Positions 53,112 to 63,864 of a DNA stretch of 64,000 bases are shown here, piece after piece. Under the pieces are notes generated by a model that worked only from the letters and a program-made list of their open reading frames with translations, was not told the DNA's origin and ran no database searches. The position numbers and the translations under genes were made by a program. This DNA is from Ciona intestinalis (taxonomy: Eukaryota > Chordata > Ascidiacea > Phlebobranchia > Cionidae). How positions within the stretch are numbered: the stretch's first letter is position 1; the number at the start of each line of letters is the position of its first letter. The DNA is taken from the NCBI RefSeq assembly GCF_000224145.3, contig NC_020177.2, forward strand, positions 2,807,649-2,871,648, written 5' to 3'.

Positions 53112-53832
53112 TTAGTTCTTTGTGCCAATAACACCTATCGTAACTGCCAGCAACTGCAACAACACTTTCTTCATGCTTAATGAACAAGCTTTCAAAAGAA
53201 ACCATTTTAATTGCTTCCTGTGAAAGCTAAGAGTTTCTTCACTTCCAAGATAAACGATAAGGGCTTTTGTAATACGAGTAAAAATGTTCACTCTTTCTTT
53301 AAATAATGATAACCTTTTCTATTGTTTTGGAAGAGAATCATGTGGGACCTATTTACATGATTTTGTCAGCCATATATGGGCCATAGCTGACAAAATTGTG
53401 TAATTTATATGGCAGATGCTCTTGACAGCCGAATGGCTTGGAGCAATCGACGTTACATCCCATGGCCATGGACGCATACGCCCAATCTAGTAGTATACAG
53501 CGTCGAGCTTCGAACCTGTATCCCCTAGAGTCTATATAGCTAGACCATATAGGCAGGTCTTGCGATTTATCAAAATAATCCACACGACCAGATATTTTGG
53601 CCAAACAGTGTACACTGTTTCTATCTGTGTACAAAAGGAAGAAAATAATAAGAGTAAGACATTTGCATTTGAATTGGCTTACGTATGTATATTGTACATT
53701 TTGCTGTAAGGTGTAAACAACACGAGAAATTTTCTCTTCACCCGAACATTTCCAATCGTTTATTTCTTTAACTTTCCCAAGCCAGTGGTTTTGAATAAAG
53801 AACAACTGTGTTTCTTTCTTTAATTGTGACAT
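53112..53832 (-). CDS. Possible small gene, unrecognised
   Basis: Proposed exons 53832-53683 and 53318-53112 (118 residues). Exon 1 starts MSQLKKETQLFFIQNHW, has KVKEINDWKCSGEEK and ends at a good GTAAGC donor in phase 0. The second begins after CCAAAACAATAG in phase 0 (KRLSLFKERVNIFTRITKAL) and runs to a stop (VIGTKN). A SINE lies in the intron. An alternative splice inside exon 2 (acceptor CTTTCACAG at 53223) opens another plausible frame (ESLFIKHEESVVAVAGSYD). The residue mix looks coding, but I recognise no family. It is divergent from the tetraspanin, 194 bp apart. Confidence 0.4.
53370..53560 (-). mobile_element. SINE-like repeat, head and body
   Basis: TTGGAGCAATCGACGTTACA, CGCATACGCCCAATC, CAGCGTCGAGCTTCGAACC. 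It makes a 159-codon frame in this region read on falsely. Confidence 0.75.
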
Positions 53833-54026
53833 AACAATGAAGCGATATCATGTGACCAGTTGTTTTTAGTCATTGGATGCCACTAGCATTGTGACGTAAC
53901 AGTGTGTGGCGAAATTTGGCGCCATTGAAGCATTTTAAAGTGTAGCTTAAGCTAGCAAGACGTTAAAAGCCATTTAAATCAGTTTTATATACGTTTAGAT
54001 ATTACCGGTAACCCACAACTGGTAAA

Positions 54027-57000
54027 ATGGGGGATTATAATTACAGTGGAACACCGCATCGTTCAGCTCTCTTGTTCTTTAGCCTTCTTATATGTGTAAG
54101 TATGTTGGTAGTACTAATTTATATATTTTGTACAGTACTGTGGGGAAAGATGGGACACTTTTAGCACCTAATATTCAAATATCCTGATCAGGTTTTAAAC
54201 AATAAACAACGGGGTAATCCTTTAGCTGGTGGCCACCTGAAATTTTGGTTTCAAAATGTTCTATAGCCCTCACTGATACCTGCTGTCTAATTTATTTTTC
54301 ATAAAAGTCGGGCGTTCGTGTCGAAAATTAACTTTAAAAATGCGCGAATACATGCTTCGTCACCGTAATTCGTCTGATTTGCGTAAGGTTAACGATTTAT
54401 TACGTCACAATCGCGGTCTGTTACGTCACAATAGTGGTATATTACATACGTTACAGCCTTGTTTTTTCCCACTGTTTTAACGTAGGAATCAAACGTAACA
54501 ATACGCATTCTATGACGTAATAATCTAACCTTGGTTTAATTCATAACGGCTGGTGTGGAAAATACGGTGACGCAGCACGATTTTGTGCACTTTCAAAGTT
54601 AATTTTCGACGCGAACGCCCGAGTTTTTTCAAAACAAAATTATACAGTGGGTATCAGGGAGGCCTAAGGAACATTTTGAAACAAAAATTTCAGGTGGCCA
54701 CCAGCTAAAGGATTACCAAACAACGGTTTATGCTGGAAGTCGTGAGGACACGGTTTTATAATTCTTCCAATGTTCTTTGTTTACTACCAAATGAGACGGG
54801 AAATTAGAATGAAAAGGTGTCCCATCTCCCCCACCCTACTGTTTTTTCTGTTTTCTGTTTCCTAAAACAAATTAAAGGTGTTTCATGATCGTATACACAC
54901 TAATATAGCCCTGATTTGCTGAACATTACTACAGAAACATATTCTTTAAAATTACATTTCAATACCATATACTAACTAAATAGAATTTTAAGCACTTTAT
55001 CTTGACTGTTTACCGTTTCAAAAATACTCCAACTTCATGAGTACCAAATCGGTGTTAGTTGCACAGATTTAAAAAAAATATTTATTTATTTTCGTTTTTA
55101 GCTTAGCGGCGGTGCTATCTTGGGCGCTGCAGTTTGGGCCGCTGTAACAATTGCAGCTTTTCCAAATATCCTTGGTACTTCTGCTGGGATATTCGCTTCT
55201 GTGTACATCATGATCGCAGTCGGTTCAATTTTGTTTCTTGGATCAATGTTTGGATGTTTGAGTATTGTAGTCGAGAAAAAGAACATGGTACTTGGGGTAA
55301 GTGTTAATTTTCTAGTTCGAATTATGTTTTTTTCTCTTTTTAGTGAAATATGTGTTGTGCCTTTTTTTCGTCATTTTATTTTACCATAGTCGTCGTACCA
55401 CAGTCGTTAGTGCGCCAGCTTCTAACCCTTAAGCTTAAGTTATGAGTTCAAAGCTCGCCTCCGCTGCCTTTGTGGTCGTATATGTTTTTGTGGTAACTCG
55501 TAAGCTTGCACGAGGTGTATGAAACAGAAAACCCGTGTTATAACGACCTAGCTTAGTTTTCTGGCTTCTCGAGGAAAAGCAAGTTACATTCATTCGCCTA
55601 TACATTTTTTTGATTATCCTTTTTCTGCAGTATGCGGCTATTCTCGCTCTTGTCTTTCTGCTACAACTCGTGGGATCAGTTTTGGCTTTCGTGTACTATC
55701 CTATAGCACGTGACGCTGCCCATTCAAGCATCGAATTCTACAATACGGATCTGCAAGTGGAAAGGGGCTGGGATAGTATTCAAGGAGTGGTTAGTACAGG
55801 ATTAAATGAATAACTTATTTAACCTCGCGAGGTGGAAAAACGACGCAGTCATTATAACGGGTGTTCATACACCTCGTGCCAGCTTACGAGTTCCCAAGTA
55901 TTTACTTTGTGGGTCCCATTTAGAAACCATTTTTTTTATTTATATTTTGGTATTACTGGCGATTTATTCAACTCATTAGTCTTTAGTGACCACTGGGTTG
56001 GAGCAATTGTCGTTGTGCCTTGGCCAAGAAAATATATACACCCATAAGCGAGTGTCTCGGCCAAGAAAATATATACACCCATAAGCGAGGAGCTTTAAAA
56101 CCAAAACTTCCAGTTTACCCGCTATGTCATAAATACAAATGTCACTATTTGTCATACCTACAATCACAACATATTCTCCTTTAGCTTGAATGCTGTGGCA
56201 TGAACTATTACACGGACTGGAAACAGCGTGTTGGGACCACCGCTCAACCGAATGAAGTTTTCCCGAAACTGCCAAGTTCTTGTTGCTCCGATAAAGTGCA
56301 GACGTGCAGCGAGAACTCTGCAACTAACTTTAGAATTGGTTGCAACCCGAAACTGCAGTCTTTCTTCGTTATAATAGGCGGCATTGGATTCGGCGTGCTG
56401 GTTATCGAAGTAAGAAATTTGCATTTAGTTTTCTAGCTTTTAATAAAAGACGTGGCGCAACAGTGCACATTGTCAAAGCCATGGACCAAAAAAATAGCCA
56501 CTCGCAAAGTTACATACGTGTACCAGGTGTATGAAACAGAACACCCATTTTATTGGAAACACCTATTGTCTTGTATTTTTAAATACCTACAATGTAGTGT
56601 TTTGTAAAAGCATTAGGTGCCAGTTAGGAATCTCCGCCTACGTTACTGACCGCTATAAACGTAACTAATAGTAGGGTGGGAGAAGATGGAACACCTTTTC
56701 ATTTCATTTTCCCGTCCCGTTTGATAGTAAACATAGAACATCCAGAGAATTATAAAACCGTATCCTCAAAACTCCCATAGACCGTTGTTAATTGTTTAAA
56801 ACATCAGGATATTTGGATATTATGTGTTAAAGGTCTCCCATCTTACCCCACCTTCCTATATATCTATTTACCCGTATACCCTCGCACTTACTATTAACCC
56901 CTAACTACCAACCTCTAACACTTTCCATCGGCTTAATTTTAACGTATACCAAAGAATTCTTCACTCTAGTGATGATTATTGTTTTGTTAAATTTTTAATA

Positions 57001-57055
57001 TACTTTATAGATTCTAACAGTGGCTGTGCTTGCATCTGCATTACGAGGAATGTGA
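54027..57055 (+). CDS. Tetraspanin
   Basis: Five exons, all phase 0: 54027-54095, 55102-55296, 55631-55789, 56185-56409 and 57011-57055 (230 residues, typical length). It has four membrane helices (about residues 14-40, 52-78, 89-112 and 203-226). A small loop lies between helices 1 and 2, and a large extracellular loop (~113-202) carries the signature LECCGMNYYTDW (CCG at 144-146), then SSCCSDKVQTC and IGC, giving the paired Cys of the family. The short cytoplasmic tail is ASALRGM. Tetraspanins organise membrane microdomains with integrins and signalling partners; which subgroup this is cannot be fixed. The first intron carries a MITE that is split by another transposon. Confidence 0.92.
54133..54840 (+). 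mobile_element. Cimi-1-like MITE split by a nested transposon
   Basis: Left part 54133-54212 and right part 54727-54840 make one forward copy. The interruption and its target duplication are described in the next entry. Confidence 0.88.
54213..54717. mobile_element. Mutator-like nonautonomous element nested in a MITE
   Basis: 505 bp; begins GGTAATCCTTTAGCTGGTGG and ends with its inverted copy CCACCAGCTAAAGGATTACC. The inverted arms extend, imperfectly, well over 100 bp (GGGCGTTCG and TCGAAAATTAACTTT are matched by AAAGTTAATTTTCGA and CGAACGCCC). AAACAACGG flanks both sides (54204-54212 and 54718-54726), a 9 bp duplication typical of Mutator-like elements. The centre has repeated TTACGTCACAAT and no coding frame. 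Confidence 0.85.
55392..55605 (+). mobile_element. SINE-like repeat, internally deleted
   Basis: Head (GTCGTTAGTGCGCCAGC, GAGTTCAAAGCTCG) joined to tail (ACTCGTAAGCTTGCACGAGG ... GTTACATTCATTCG); ends 25 bp before tetraspanin exon 3. Confidence 0.8.
55805..56105 (-). mobile_element. SINE-like repeat with internal duplication
   Basis: GAATAACTTATTTAACC to TTGGAGCAATTGTCG; GGCCAAGAAAATATATACAC is duplicated in tandem (56023, 56060). Tetraspanin intron 3. Confidence 0.75.
56445..56570 (+). mobile_element. SINE-like repeat fragment
   Basis: GGCGCAACAGTGCACATTG and CACTCGCAAAGTTACATACG to GTGTATGAAACAGAACACCC. Confidence 0.6.
56669..56859 (-). mobile_element. Cimi-1-like MITE, reverse
   Basis: Complete; tetraspanin intron 4. 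Confidence 0.86.
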
Positions 57056-57329
57056 TGCAAGATATTTGCAATCAAGAAATGACATACAATTAAAGAAACG
57101 GGGCTTTATGAAAAAATACGAAGTTTTTTTATAGCACACTTGCCGTCTTTAAAATGTAAATAATTGAAGCAGTAGTCCGCGCCAGCAGAGTTGTACAGTT
57201 TTAAAATTTTAATATAATTTTCACTTTTGTTTATAAGAAAACTGATTACGTAAAATAAATAGGATTTCAAGCTTTTCTGCCGATGGTAAAAGTTACCGTC
57301 TTCCAGTCTCAACCAGCAAATTCTATATA

Positions 57330-57520
57330 TAGTAGAGTAGGAGAAGACGGGACGTCTTATTTAGGGCATAATATCCAAATATCCTGATCGTGTTTTAAAC
57401 AATTAACAACGGTCTATGGGAGGTATGAGAATATGGTTTTATAATTTCTTGAATGTTATTTATATTTACTACCAAATGGGACAAAAATAAAACGATGTCT
57501 CATCTTCTCCCACCCTACTA
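57330..57520 (+). mobile_element. Cimi-1-like MITE, forward
   Basis: Complete; downstream of the tetraspanin gene. Confidence 0.87.
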
Positions 57521-57705
57521 TAAGTCTATCCCTGTGTCTTAGTTGTTTCTTCTCTCATGTTTCGTTATTATGTCATATTCCGTGTCCTTGTCTTGTCCAT
57601 TGACGATAGAATTAAATAGTTCTCGAGTTCGCAGCAAAAATTTAAACCATGTTTGTCCTTTACGAGCAATTTTTTCCTATGGAATGTACGTCAGAAACAA
57701 AATAT

Positions 57706-57893
57706 GTTGGGGAAGATGGGACACCTTTTCGTTTGATTTTCTCGTCTCATTTTGTAGTAAAAAAAGAACATTTTAAGAATTATAAAGCCGTAACCTCACG
57801 ACTCCCACAGACAGTTGTTATTGTTAAAAACACGATCAGGATATTTAGATACTATGTGTTAAAGGTGTCCCATCCTTTCCCACCCTATACTAT
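57706..57893 (-). mobile_element. Cimi-1-like MITE, reverse
   Basis: Left end begins at GTTGGGGAAGATGGGACACC, rest complete. The remainder of 57056-58199 shows only AACAGCCTCAAAAAA-type short repeats (57990-58070). Confidence 0.84.
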
Positions 57894-58199
57894 ACAGATA
57901 CTGTTAAGCTATTAACTTGATTATGAATGTATTTTACCAACAATTTCAAGTGAAATAGAACCAGCTGTTTAGATTCGTCAAAAAAAAAATACAGCCTACA
58001 AGCAAAAAATAACAGCCTCAAAAAAGTCTGTATAACAGCCTTAAAAAAATAACAGCCTCAAAAAAAACTTTCAGCTTCAGCTCTAAAATAACATAGAACG
58101 CAAATGTACGATGAGCAGTAGTAGTTTTAAGGCCAACCATGTATGGAGAGAGCAATACAGGACGCAGAAAGCAGTGCAAGAGATCACAGAAAACAAAAA

Positions 58200-61100
58200 T
58201 CATCGAGTGCTAAGTATCTCAAGAAGTTCAATGCGATTTATTTCCCCGTTTCCGTCGTTGTCTACGACCCGAATCATTTCTTCAAACTGGAAAAGGAAAC
58301 AAATCAATTTGGAATGAATGTAACTTATTTATATTCTCGCGTTGCGGTGCAACCAAATGCGGTATAACACTGTGTTTCTGTTTCATACGTTGCGTGCCCG
58401 CTTACTAGTTACCACGTATGTATGTCGTTGCTCTGCCACGTATAAAGATAAACAATTAAGTGCCGTTTACTCATTTTATTGATGTTTCTCGCACTCACGA
58501 ACTCACGCACTCACGAACTCACGCACTCACGCACTCACGAACTCACGAACTCACGAACTCACGAACTCACGAACTCACGCATTGATATACCTCGTCAACG
58601 GGTGCCATGCCTTGTAGAAAATTGTTCCATATATTTCGTAGTTCTTCTACGTCAATACACCCCCTTTCATGACGGTCAAACACACGGAAGATATTACTCA
58701 GGTCTTCGTCTTCGTTGTTCGCCTTGTCAAAGCTAAAAGGTAAACAAAATATTTTTTTTCAACAAAGAATAAAAAAATAAAATCAAATTACACAAAGTCA
58801 AACTGAGTGAAGTTATACACAAATTCTATTTATTTTTTCAATACTATATTTTTAATGACATTTTAAATAATTAACGCACAAAAGCAACAACGCGATGGTA
58901 CCCGACAAACTGCAATAAAGCTACAGTATTATAATTCTGCATATTGCTTTTGTTTTCTACCCCATGGTACTATGTATAGTAGAGTGGGGGGATATGGGAC
59001 ACCTTTGACACATAATAACTAATTATCCTGATCGTGTTTTAAACAATTAACGACGGTCTATGGGAGCCGTTAGGATAAAGTTTTATAAAAAAATCGTTAA
59101 ATGTTTGTTTACTACCAAATTGAAGGAGAAAATAGATTGAAAAGGTGTCCCATCTTCCCCCACCCTACTATATGTTGAATTTGGAAAGAAAAAGGCGCCT
59201 AGGCTATAACGTGCCCGCAGCTGGCTAAAATGTTTTATAATTACCCTTTCGTGGATAATTGGAGCAAAGGTGTTTTACAATTTGTTAAACAAAAACGTAA
59301 ACAAGAAAAAACATGCTCATAAAATATGGAAAACGCGCGCCCTCTGGAACACACATATGATTAATTCATGTAACGCCGGGAACAAGTTGACGGCAGTGCG
59401 GTGGCCCCCGTTGGGAGTTATACGGTCACCTTTTAGAAAACACTTTGCGGAGGCATAAGAGTCGGCTTGACGGTACAGCAGCAGCGGCTTAAGAAACTCC
59501 GTGTTCTTGTTGCATTAAAAATTTATATTGTGTTTGCGGCACGGGAGATATTGCTACGAAGTGGATCGGTTGCTCGATAAATTATTAAAGAACCCCAACG
59601 TTCGATTATGTGTGAATAATTGCGGGTGTGGCAGTCCCGACTCACACTTAAACCGAGTGAAAAAGTTTAGTTTTTTTGTGAGGCGGAAAATCGTTTAAAT
59701 CTAAACCCCAGGCGTGAAAAACTGATCCTGTTTTTTTCATAGCGATGGCGTAGGCTTTAACAGGTTTTAATGCATTATATTAAACTAAACGTAGCCTAGG
59801 ACTGTTATATATAGAAGGATGGGGAATACGGGACATCTTTCCATTATATTTTCTCATCCCATTTGGTAGTAAACAAAGAGCATTCAAAGAATTATAAAAA
59901 CGTATATTTTCCTATAGACCGTTGTTATTTGTTTACAACACGATTAGAATATTTAAACATTTAGTGCTAAAGGTGTCGCATCTTTCCCCACCCAAAAAAA
60001 TGTAATTTTTCTTACTATCCGATCATTATTATAAACTCGTTGAAGTCAATTTTTCCGTTTTCGTCCATGTCGACTTGGTTGACCAACTCCCTCAACACAA
60101 TATCACTCGGGTTATGGCCTAATGTACGCAATAACTGTCGCAGTTGCTTTGAGCTGATTATGCCACTGGAATCCTGCGTAAAAAAAATATTGTTTTTTTC
60201 TTTAAAAAAAAAAATTTTTTGTTTGTTTTTTTTTGTTTCATAAACGTTATCTTGCCTACGGTCTTATTTTAACAGCCCATAACGGTAAAATAGCTACTTG
60301 CTTCAAAAAGGTCGAACGCGCTTTCTCCTAAGTTTTTATATTGGAATTAACGCCACCCACATTCGATTAACGGTTGGGGTGCGAGACGCAGATTACATTA
60401 CATTACAAAAACAGAAATAAATGACACTTTAGCGATCAATAAGCTTATTTTGTCACGGCAAGACAGTCAGTCGTGTTCAGCGAGTGTAAATTGGAAAAAA
60501 GGGTGGGGGGAAATGAAAGTGACAACCCGCAGCTTTGCCCCTGGTTTTAAAACCCTCTAAAATATAGTGGGGTGGGATAAGAGGGACATGCTTTCGTTCT
60601 ACTTTTTCGTCCCATTCGGTATTTTACACAAAACATATTTATAGAAGAATATAACCGTAGCCCTACGCCTCTAAAAGAGCGTTGTTAATTGTTTAAAACA
60701 CGACTAAAAATATTGGATTTAGGTGCTAACATAATCCCATTTTACACCACAGTACTATATGACAGTTAATAAGATAGCATAACGTAGTAGGGTGAACCAA
60801 TTGGGAGTGTCGATCACGCATATTGAATTTGGATAGCCAAAACGAGCAAAAGGTCAGATCCTTGTAAATGAGAACTGACCCGTAAATCATTCAAAAACCA
60901 ATAACGTATTTGACGCGTTTGTTATTAGGCGGATTTTAATCGCTTTGAAACGTCAATTATTAATAACGCATCTGAGATGGGCGCCGAAATTGCCGCCAAA
61001 AACTAATATTTTGGAAATTAGCTTTCGTCAAGCATAACTTGTCATTGTGTGAGCTAGACATATTAAGTATTGGCTAAATATAACTGCTTTCGTGGGTTAT

Positions 61101-63864
61101 TGGATTTGTATAGTTTTCATTAAATACAGTAGTACCGTGGGGTAAGATGGGGGAAGTCGGGACACATTTTAACTCTATTTTCTCGTCCCATGTGGTAGTA
61201 AACAAAGAACATTCAAAGAACTGTAAAACTGTATGCTCAATCCTCCCATAGACCGTTGTTAATTGTTTAAAACACCATCAGGATATTCGGATGTCATGTG
61301 CCAGAAGTGTCCCATCTTCCCCCATCTTACTATATACAATTAGCAACTGAATCCCATATTTACTGATCGTGTTTTAAACAATTTACAACGCTTTTTAGAG
61401 TCGTGGGCTACGATTGTATAGTTCTGCAAATATTCTTTGTTTACTACCAGATGGGGTAAGAAGAGAATGGAAAATGTCTCATCTTACCCCACCATATACT
61501 ATATATCGCTACGGAAAGCGACAGTCGGTATAACTCGCGGGTGTTCTGTAATAACTTTTTCTGCAGTTTTTCTATATGGCTGACAATTTAGACAACCCAT
61601 TAGTGACCACTGGGTTGGACAAACTGCCGTTTAGTGTATTGCCAAAAGACACACACGCCCAGTGGCGCAGCCAGGGGGGTTAGGGGATCGCAACCCCTCC
61701 GGCTTATAAACCAAAAATAAAAAATAAAAATAAAATTGAAAATTTTTTGATTAAAACCCCCACCCCTTTTTTTTGGCTGCGCCGCCACTGCATACGCCCA
61801 CTATGGTAGCAGTGACGTTACCAAAGCTACAGCCGCAAATTGAAAATAGCTTAGCGGTGGTATTACACGGGCCGTTTGCGGCTAATGTGGCGAAATTACA
61901 AGCAACTGAATGATTCATTTCTCGCGCTTACGTAGGAAAACCCTGGCTGGTATTTTAATCACCGTTAATTCGATTAAGTCAAGCGCAACCAATGTAATTG
62001 GCGGTGAAATTACGAACCACAAATAGACCAAAGCACAATTTCACACACCGAATTGAATAACACATGTGTCTAAATCGAATTGTGATTTTGTGCTGTGGCT
62101 ACATAATAACCAATAACGACTAAAATGCGGTTTAATAGAAATTTATTCACATAAAGCATAGAGCATATATATGGTAAAGCCACAAAATATTTTTGTCTTC
62201 TTAATTTCTTATGGAATATTAATTGGTATACAAATAAACTCATTCCTACAGTCTGCATACATCATTAAATTAAATGTCTTTATTTTATATTTTGTACCTT
62301 TTGATAATATACGGTTAGCACATAATATACTTTTTTTTCTAATCGTGTTTAACTATATTAACCCATTTTAAATTGTAAGAATACGGATGTAATCATATTT
62401 TTAGATGTGCTTTTTTTACAACCAAATGGGACGATAAAAATGAAAACATCGCATGTTTCTTCAACTCTAGTATAAATAAAATGCAACATTGTTATCGCAG
62501 GACATACGTAGTTTATCTTCAGGTATATATTTTAAAATCGAATTTACTCGGTTACCACCAGCATTTGCGTTACAGTAAATCGCAGTCTAAGTTCAATGAA
62601 GCGTGCATTTGTGTTCATGCGTTTAAGTTTATATGCCTTTTTGAAACAATCAGCGCCGCCCGCATCACTCGGGTTTGGTTAATTCCTTGCTTTCCTACGT
62701 CCTTTTAGTTACAGTTGCTTCAATTTTAAATGTAGTACATACGTTTAGTCCTGCAGTCAGTCTTATGTATTCGCTCTAAGTTTATCGTTTTTACCAAATA
62801 TTCTTATTTCAGATGTATAAGTTAGTAAAATTCCATTGATGGTGTCACTTTAATCGGCGCAAACAGTTTGTAAGTACTTTGTTGTTCTTTTACATTGCGT
62901 TGTTTTTTCGTTCTTACTTTCATTGTACAGAAAACCATCCGTTAATAAACAAACCAATTTGATGTGTTGACTAATACGGCAATAAAAAAATCCGAATAAT
63001 TGGAATAAAAGCTTGGCGGTTACAGGTAACATGGTTCATTTTAACAAGTTCAAGAGAATGAATAAATGAATGTAACTAATTAATATCCTCGCGTAGAGGG
63101 CAAGGATAGCCGTTGTAACACGGTTGTTATGTTTCATATACACCTTGAGTCCGCTCACGAGTTACCACGTATGTAACTTTATTTTTCTATTATTTTTGAG
63201 CGATATTTTTGCTGTTATGTATAACTGACAATTTGGACAACCATTAGTGACCACTGGTTTGGAGCAATTGCTATTAAGTTTTTTCCCAAGAATATGCACA
63301 TACGACCACAATGATAGCAGCAACGAGCCTTAAACCCACAAGCCCACAAATACATACCTTGTCAAACTTAGCGAAAGCGTTCTTGTATTGAACAATTCGT
63401 TCCTCTCCCATCTCGCATAGTATATCTTCTACAATGCCCTGTAGAAATAACAAATTAGACCAAATTCAATACCACATGAAGTTATAAACAACCTAAGAGA
63501 AAAAAACAAACAATTCTAGCTGGACAGCGAACCTATAACCGTTTGGTTATCATTGTCTTTTTAGTGGCGTTGCAACCGCATTACACGCGAGTTCTTATAT
63601 AGGGTACCCCTATTATAACGATTAATTGTTATTGCCCGGCCACGCAAAGATAACATAACATTTATTTGTATATATTTTTGAAAACGATATCGAATTTATC
63701 ATATGTTTAAAGAACGAAGAGAAGGGAGTCACAAGGAATAAATAGGTGTCATTCATTGATTTTCATTCATTCATTTAATTATTCGTTATTTAGTCATTCT
63801 TTTATTTAACTTATAAATGCACATATATAAGCTTCCTCACCTTTAGGTTCAACATTGCTTTCAT
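58200..63864 (-). CDS. Calmodulin-like protein with four EF-hands
   Basis: Five exons on the minus strand: 63864-63841, 63438-63358, 60173-60016, 58732-58591 and 58286-58200; phases agree, 163 residues. EF-hand loops: 34-45 (DKDSSGIISSKQ), 70-81 (DMDENGKIDFNE), 107-118 (DRHERGCIDVEE) and 144-155 (DNDGNGEINRIE). Loops 2 and 4 have the standard calcium ligands. Loop 1 has Gln instead of Glu at position 12, and loop 3 has His and Arg at positions 3 and 5, so calcium binding there is doubtful. The LRQLLRTLGHNPSD linker is typical of calmodulin and troponin C. The N-terminal exon (MKAMLNLK) is short and the least certain; an earlier start beyond the window is possible. Closest class: calmodulin-like or troponin C-like; the exact orthologue is not assigned. 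Confidence 0.85.
58312..58460 (-). mobile_element. SINE-like repeat, 3' part
   Basis: GGAATGAATGTAACTTATTT to TACTAGTTACCACGTATG; 25 bp upstream of the last EF-hand exon. Confidence 0.72.
58487..58582. repeat. CGAACTCACG(CACTCACG) short tandem repeat next to an EF-hand exon
   Basis: About eleven 8-10 bp units (ACGAACTC / ACGCACTC) ending 8 bp from the exon 4 donor at 58590. On the minus strand the array reads GAGTTCGTGAGTTCGTGAGT, so each unit contains a GTGAGT donor-like hexamer. Confidence 0.88.
58977..59170 (+). mobile_element. Cimi-1-like MITE, forward
   Basis: Complete; EF-hand gene intron 3. Confidence 0.87.
59812..59993 (-). mobile_element. Cimi-1-like MITE, reverse
   Basis: Ends 22 bp before the exon 3 donor of the EF-hand gene. 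Its right terminus runs into an A7 tract. Confidence 0.8.
60565..60758 (-). mobile_element. Cimi-1-like MITE, subfamily 2, reverse
   Basis: TAGTGGGGTGGGATAAGAGG at the left, CATTTTACACCACAGTACTA at the right. Confidence 0.8.
61131..61332 (-). mobile_element. Cimi-1-like MITE, reverse, joined to a fragment
   Basis: CAGTAGTACCGTGGGGTAAG precedes GGGGGAAGTCGGGACAC, so an end of one copy lies against a complete reverse copy. Confidence 0.8.
61340..61500 (+). mobile_element. Cimi-1-like MITE, subfamily 2
   Basis: Left end worn; core CGCTTTTTAGAGTCGTG; right end CATCTTACCCCACCATATAC. Confidence 0.72.
61505..61845 (-). mobile_element. SINE-like repeat interrupted by a hAT-type element
   Basis: Tail GCGACAGTCGGTATAACTC, body CATTAGTGACCACTGGGTTG, then the insertion at 61660-61790, resuming CATACGCCCACTATGGTAGC. 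Confidence 0.83.
61660..61790. mobile_element. hAT-type MITE nested in a SINE
   Basis: 131 bp; ends CAGTGGCGCAGCCAGG and TGGCTGCGCCGCCACTG are inverted repeats. Flanks CACACGCC and CATACGCC (7 of 8 match) are the target duplication. The centre is A-rich with CCCCCACCCC. Same family as the worn copy at 40563-40722. Confidence 0.83.
62314..62472 (+). mobile_element. Cimi-1-like MITE, degenerate
   Basis: AGCACATAATATAC, AATCGTGTTTAACTA, ACAACCAAATGGGACGA; both ends worn. EF-hand gene intron 2. The stretch 62473-63054 shows nothing further. Confidence 0.5.
63055..63345 (-). mobile_element. SINE-like repeat
   Basis: AATAAATGAATGTAACTAAT through CTCACGAGTTACCACG to CAACGAGCCTTAAACCC; ends 13 bp from EF-hand exon 2. 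A worn opposite-strand tail lies at 63580-63670. Confidence 0.78.

Noticed and set aside
58479-58736. Plus-strand frame TNSRTHELTHSRTHEL
   Set aside because: Translation of a short tandem repeat followed by the antisense of an EF-hand exon.
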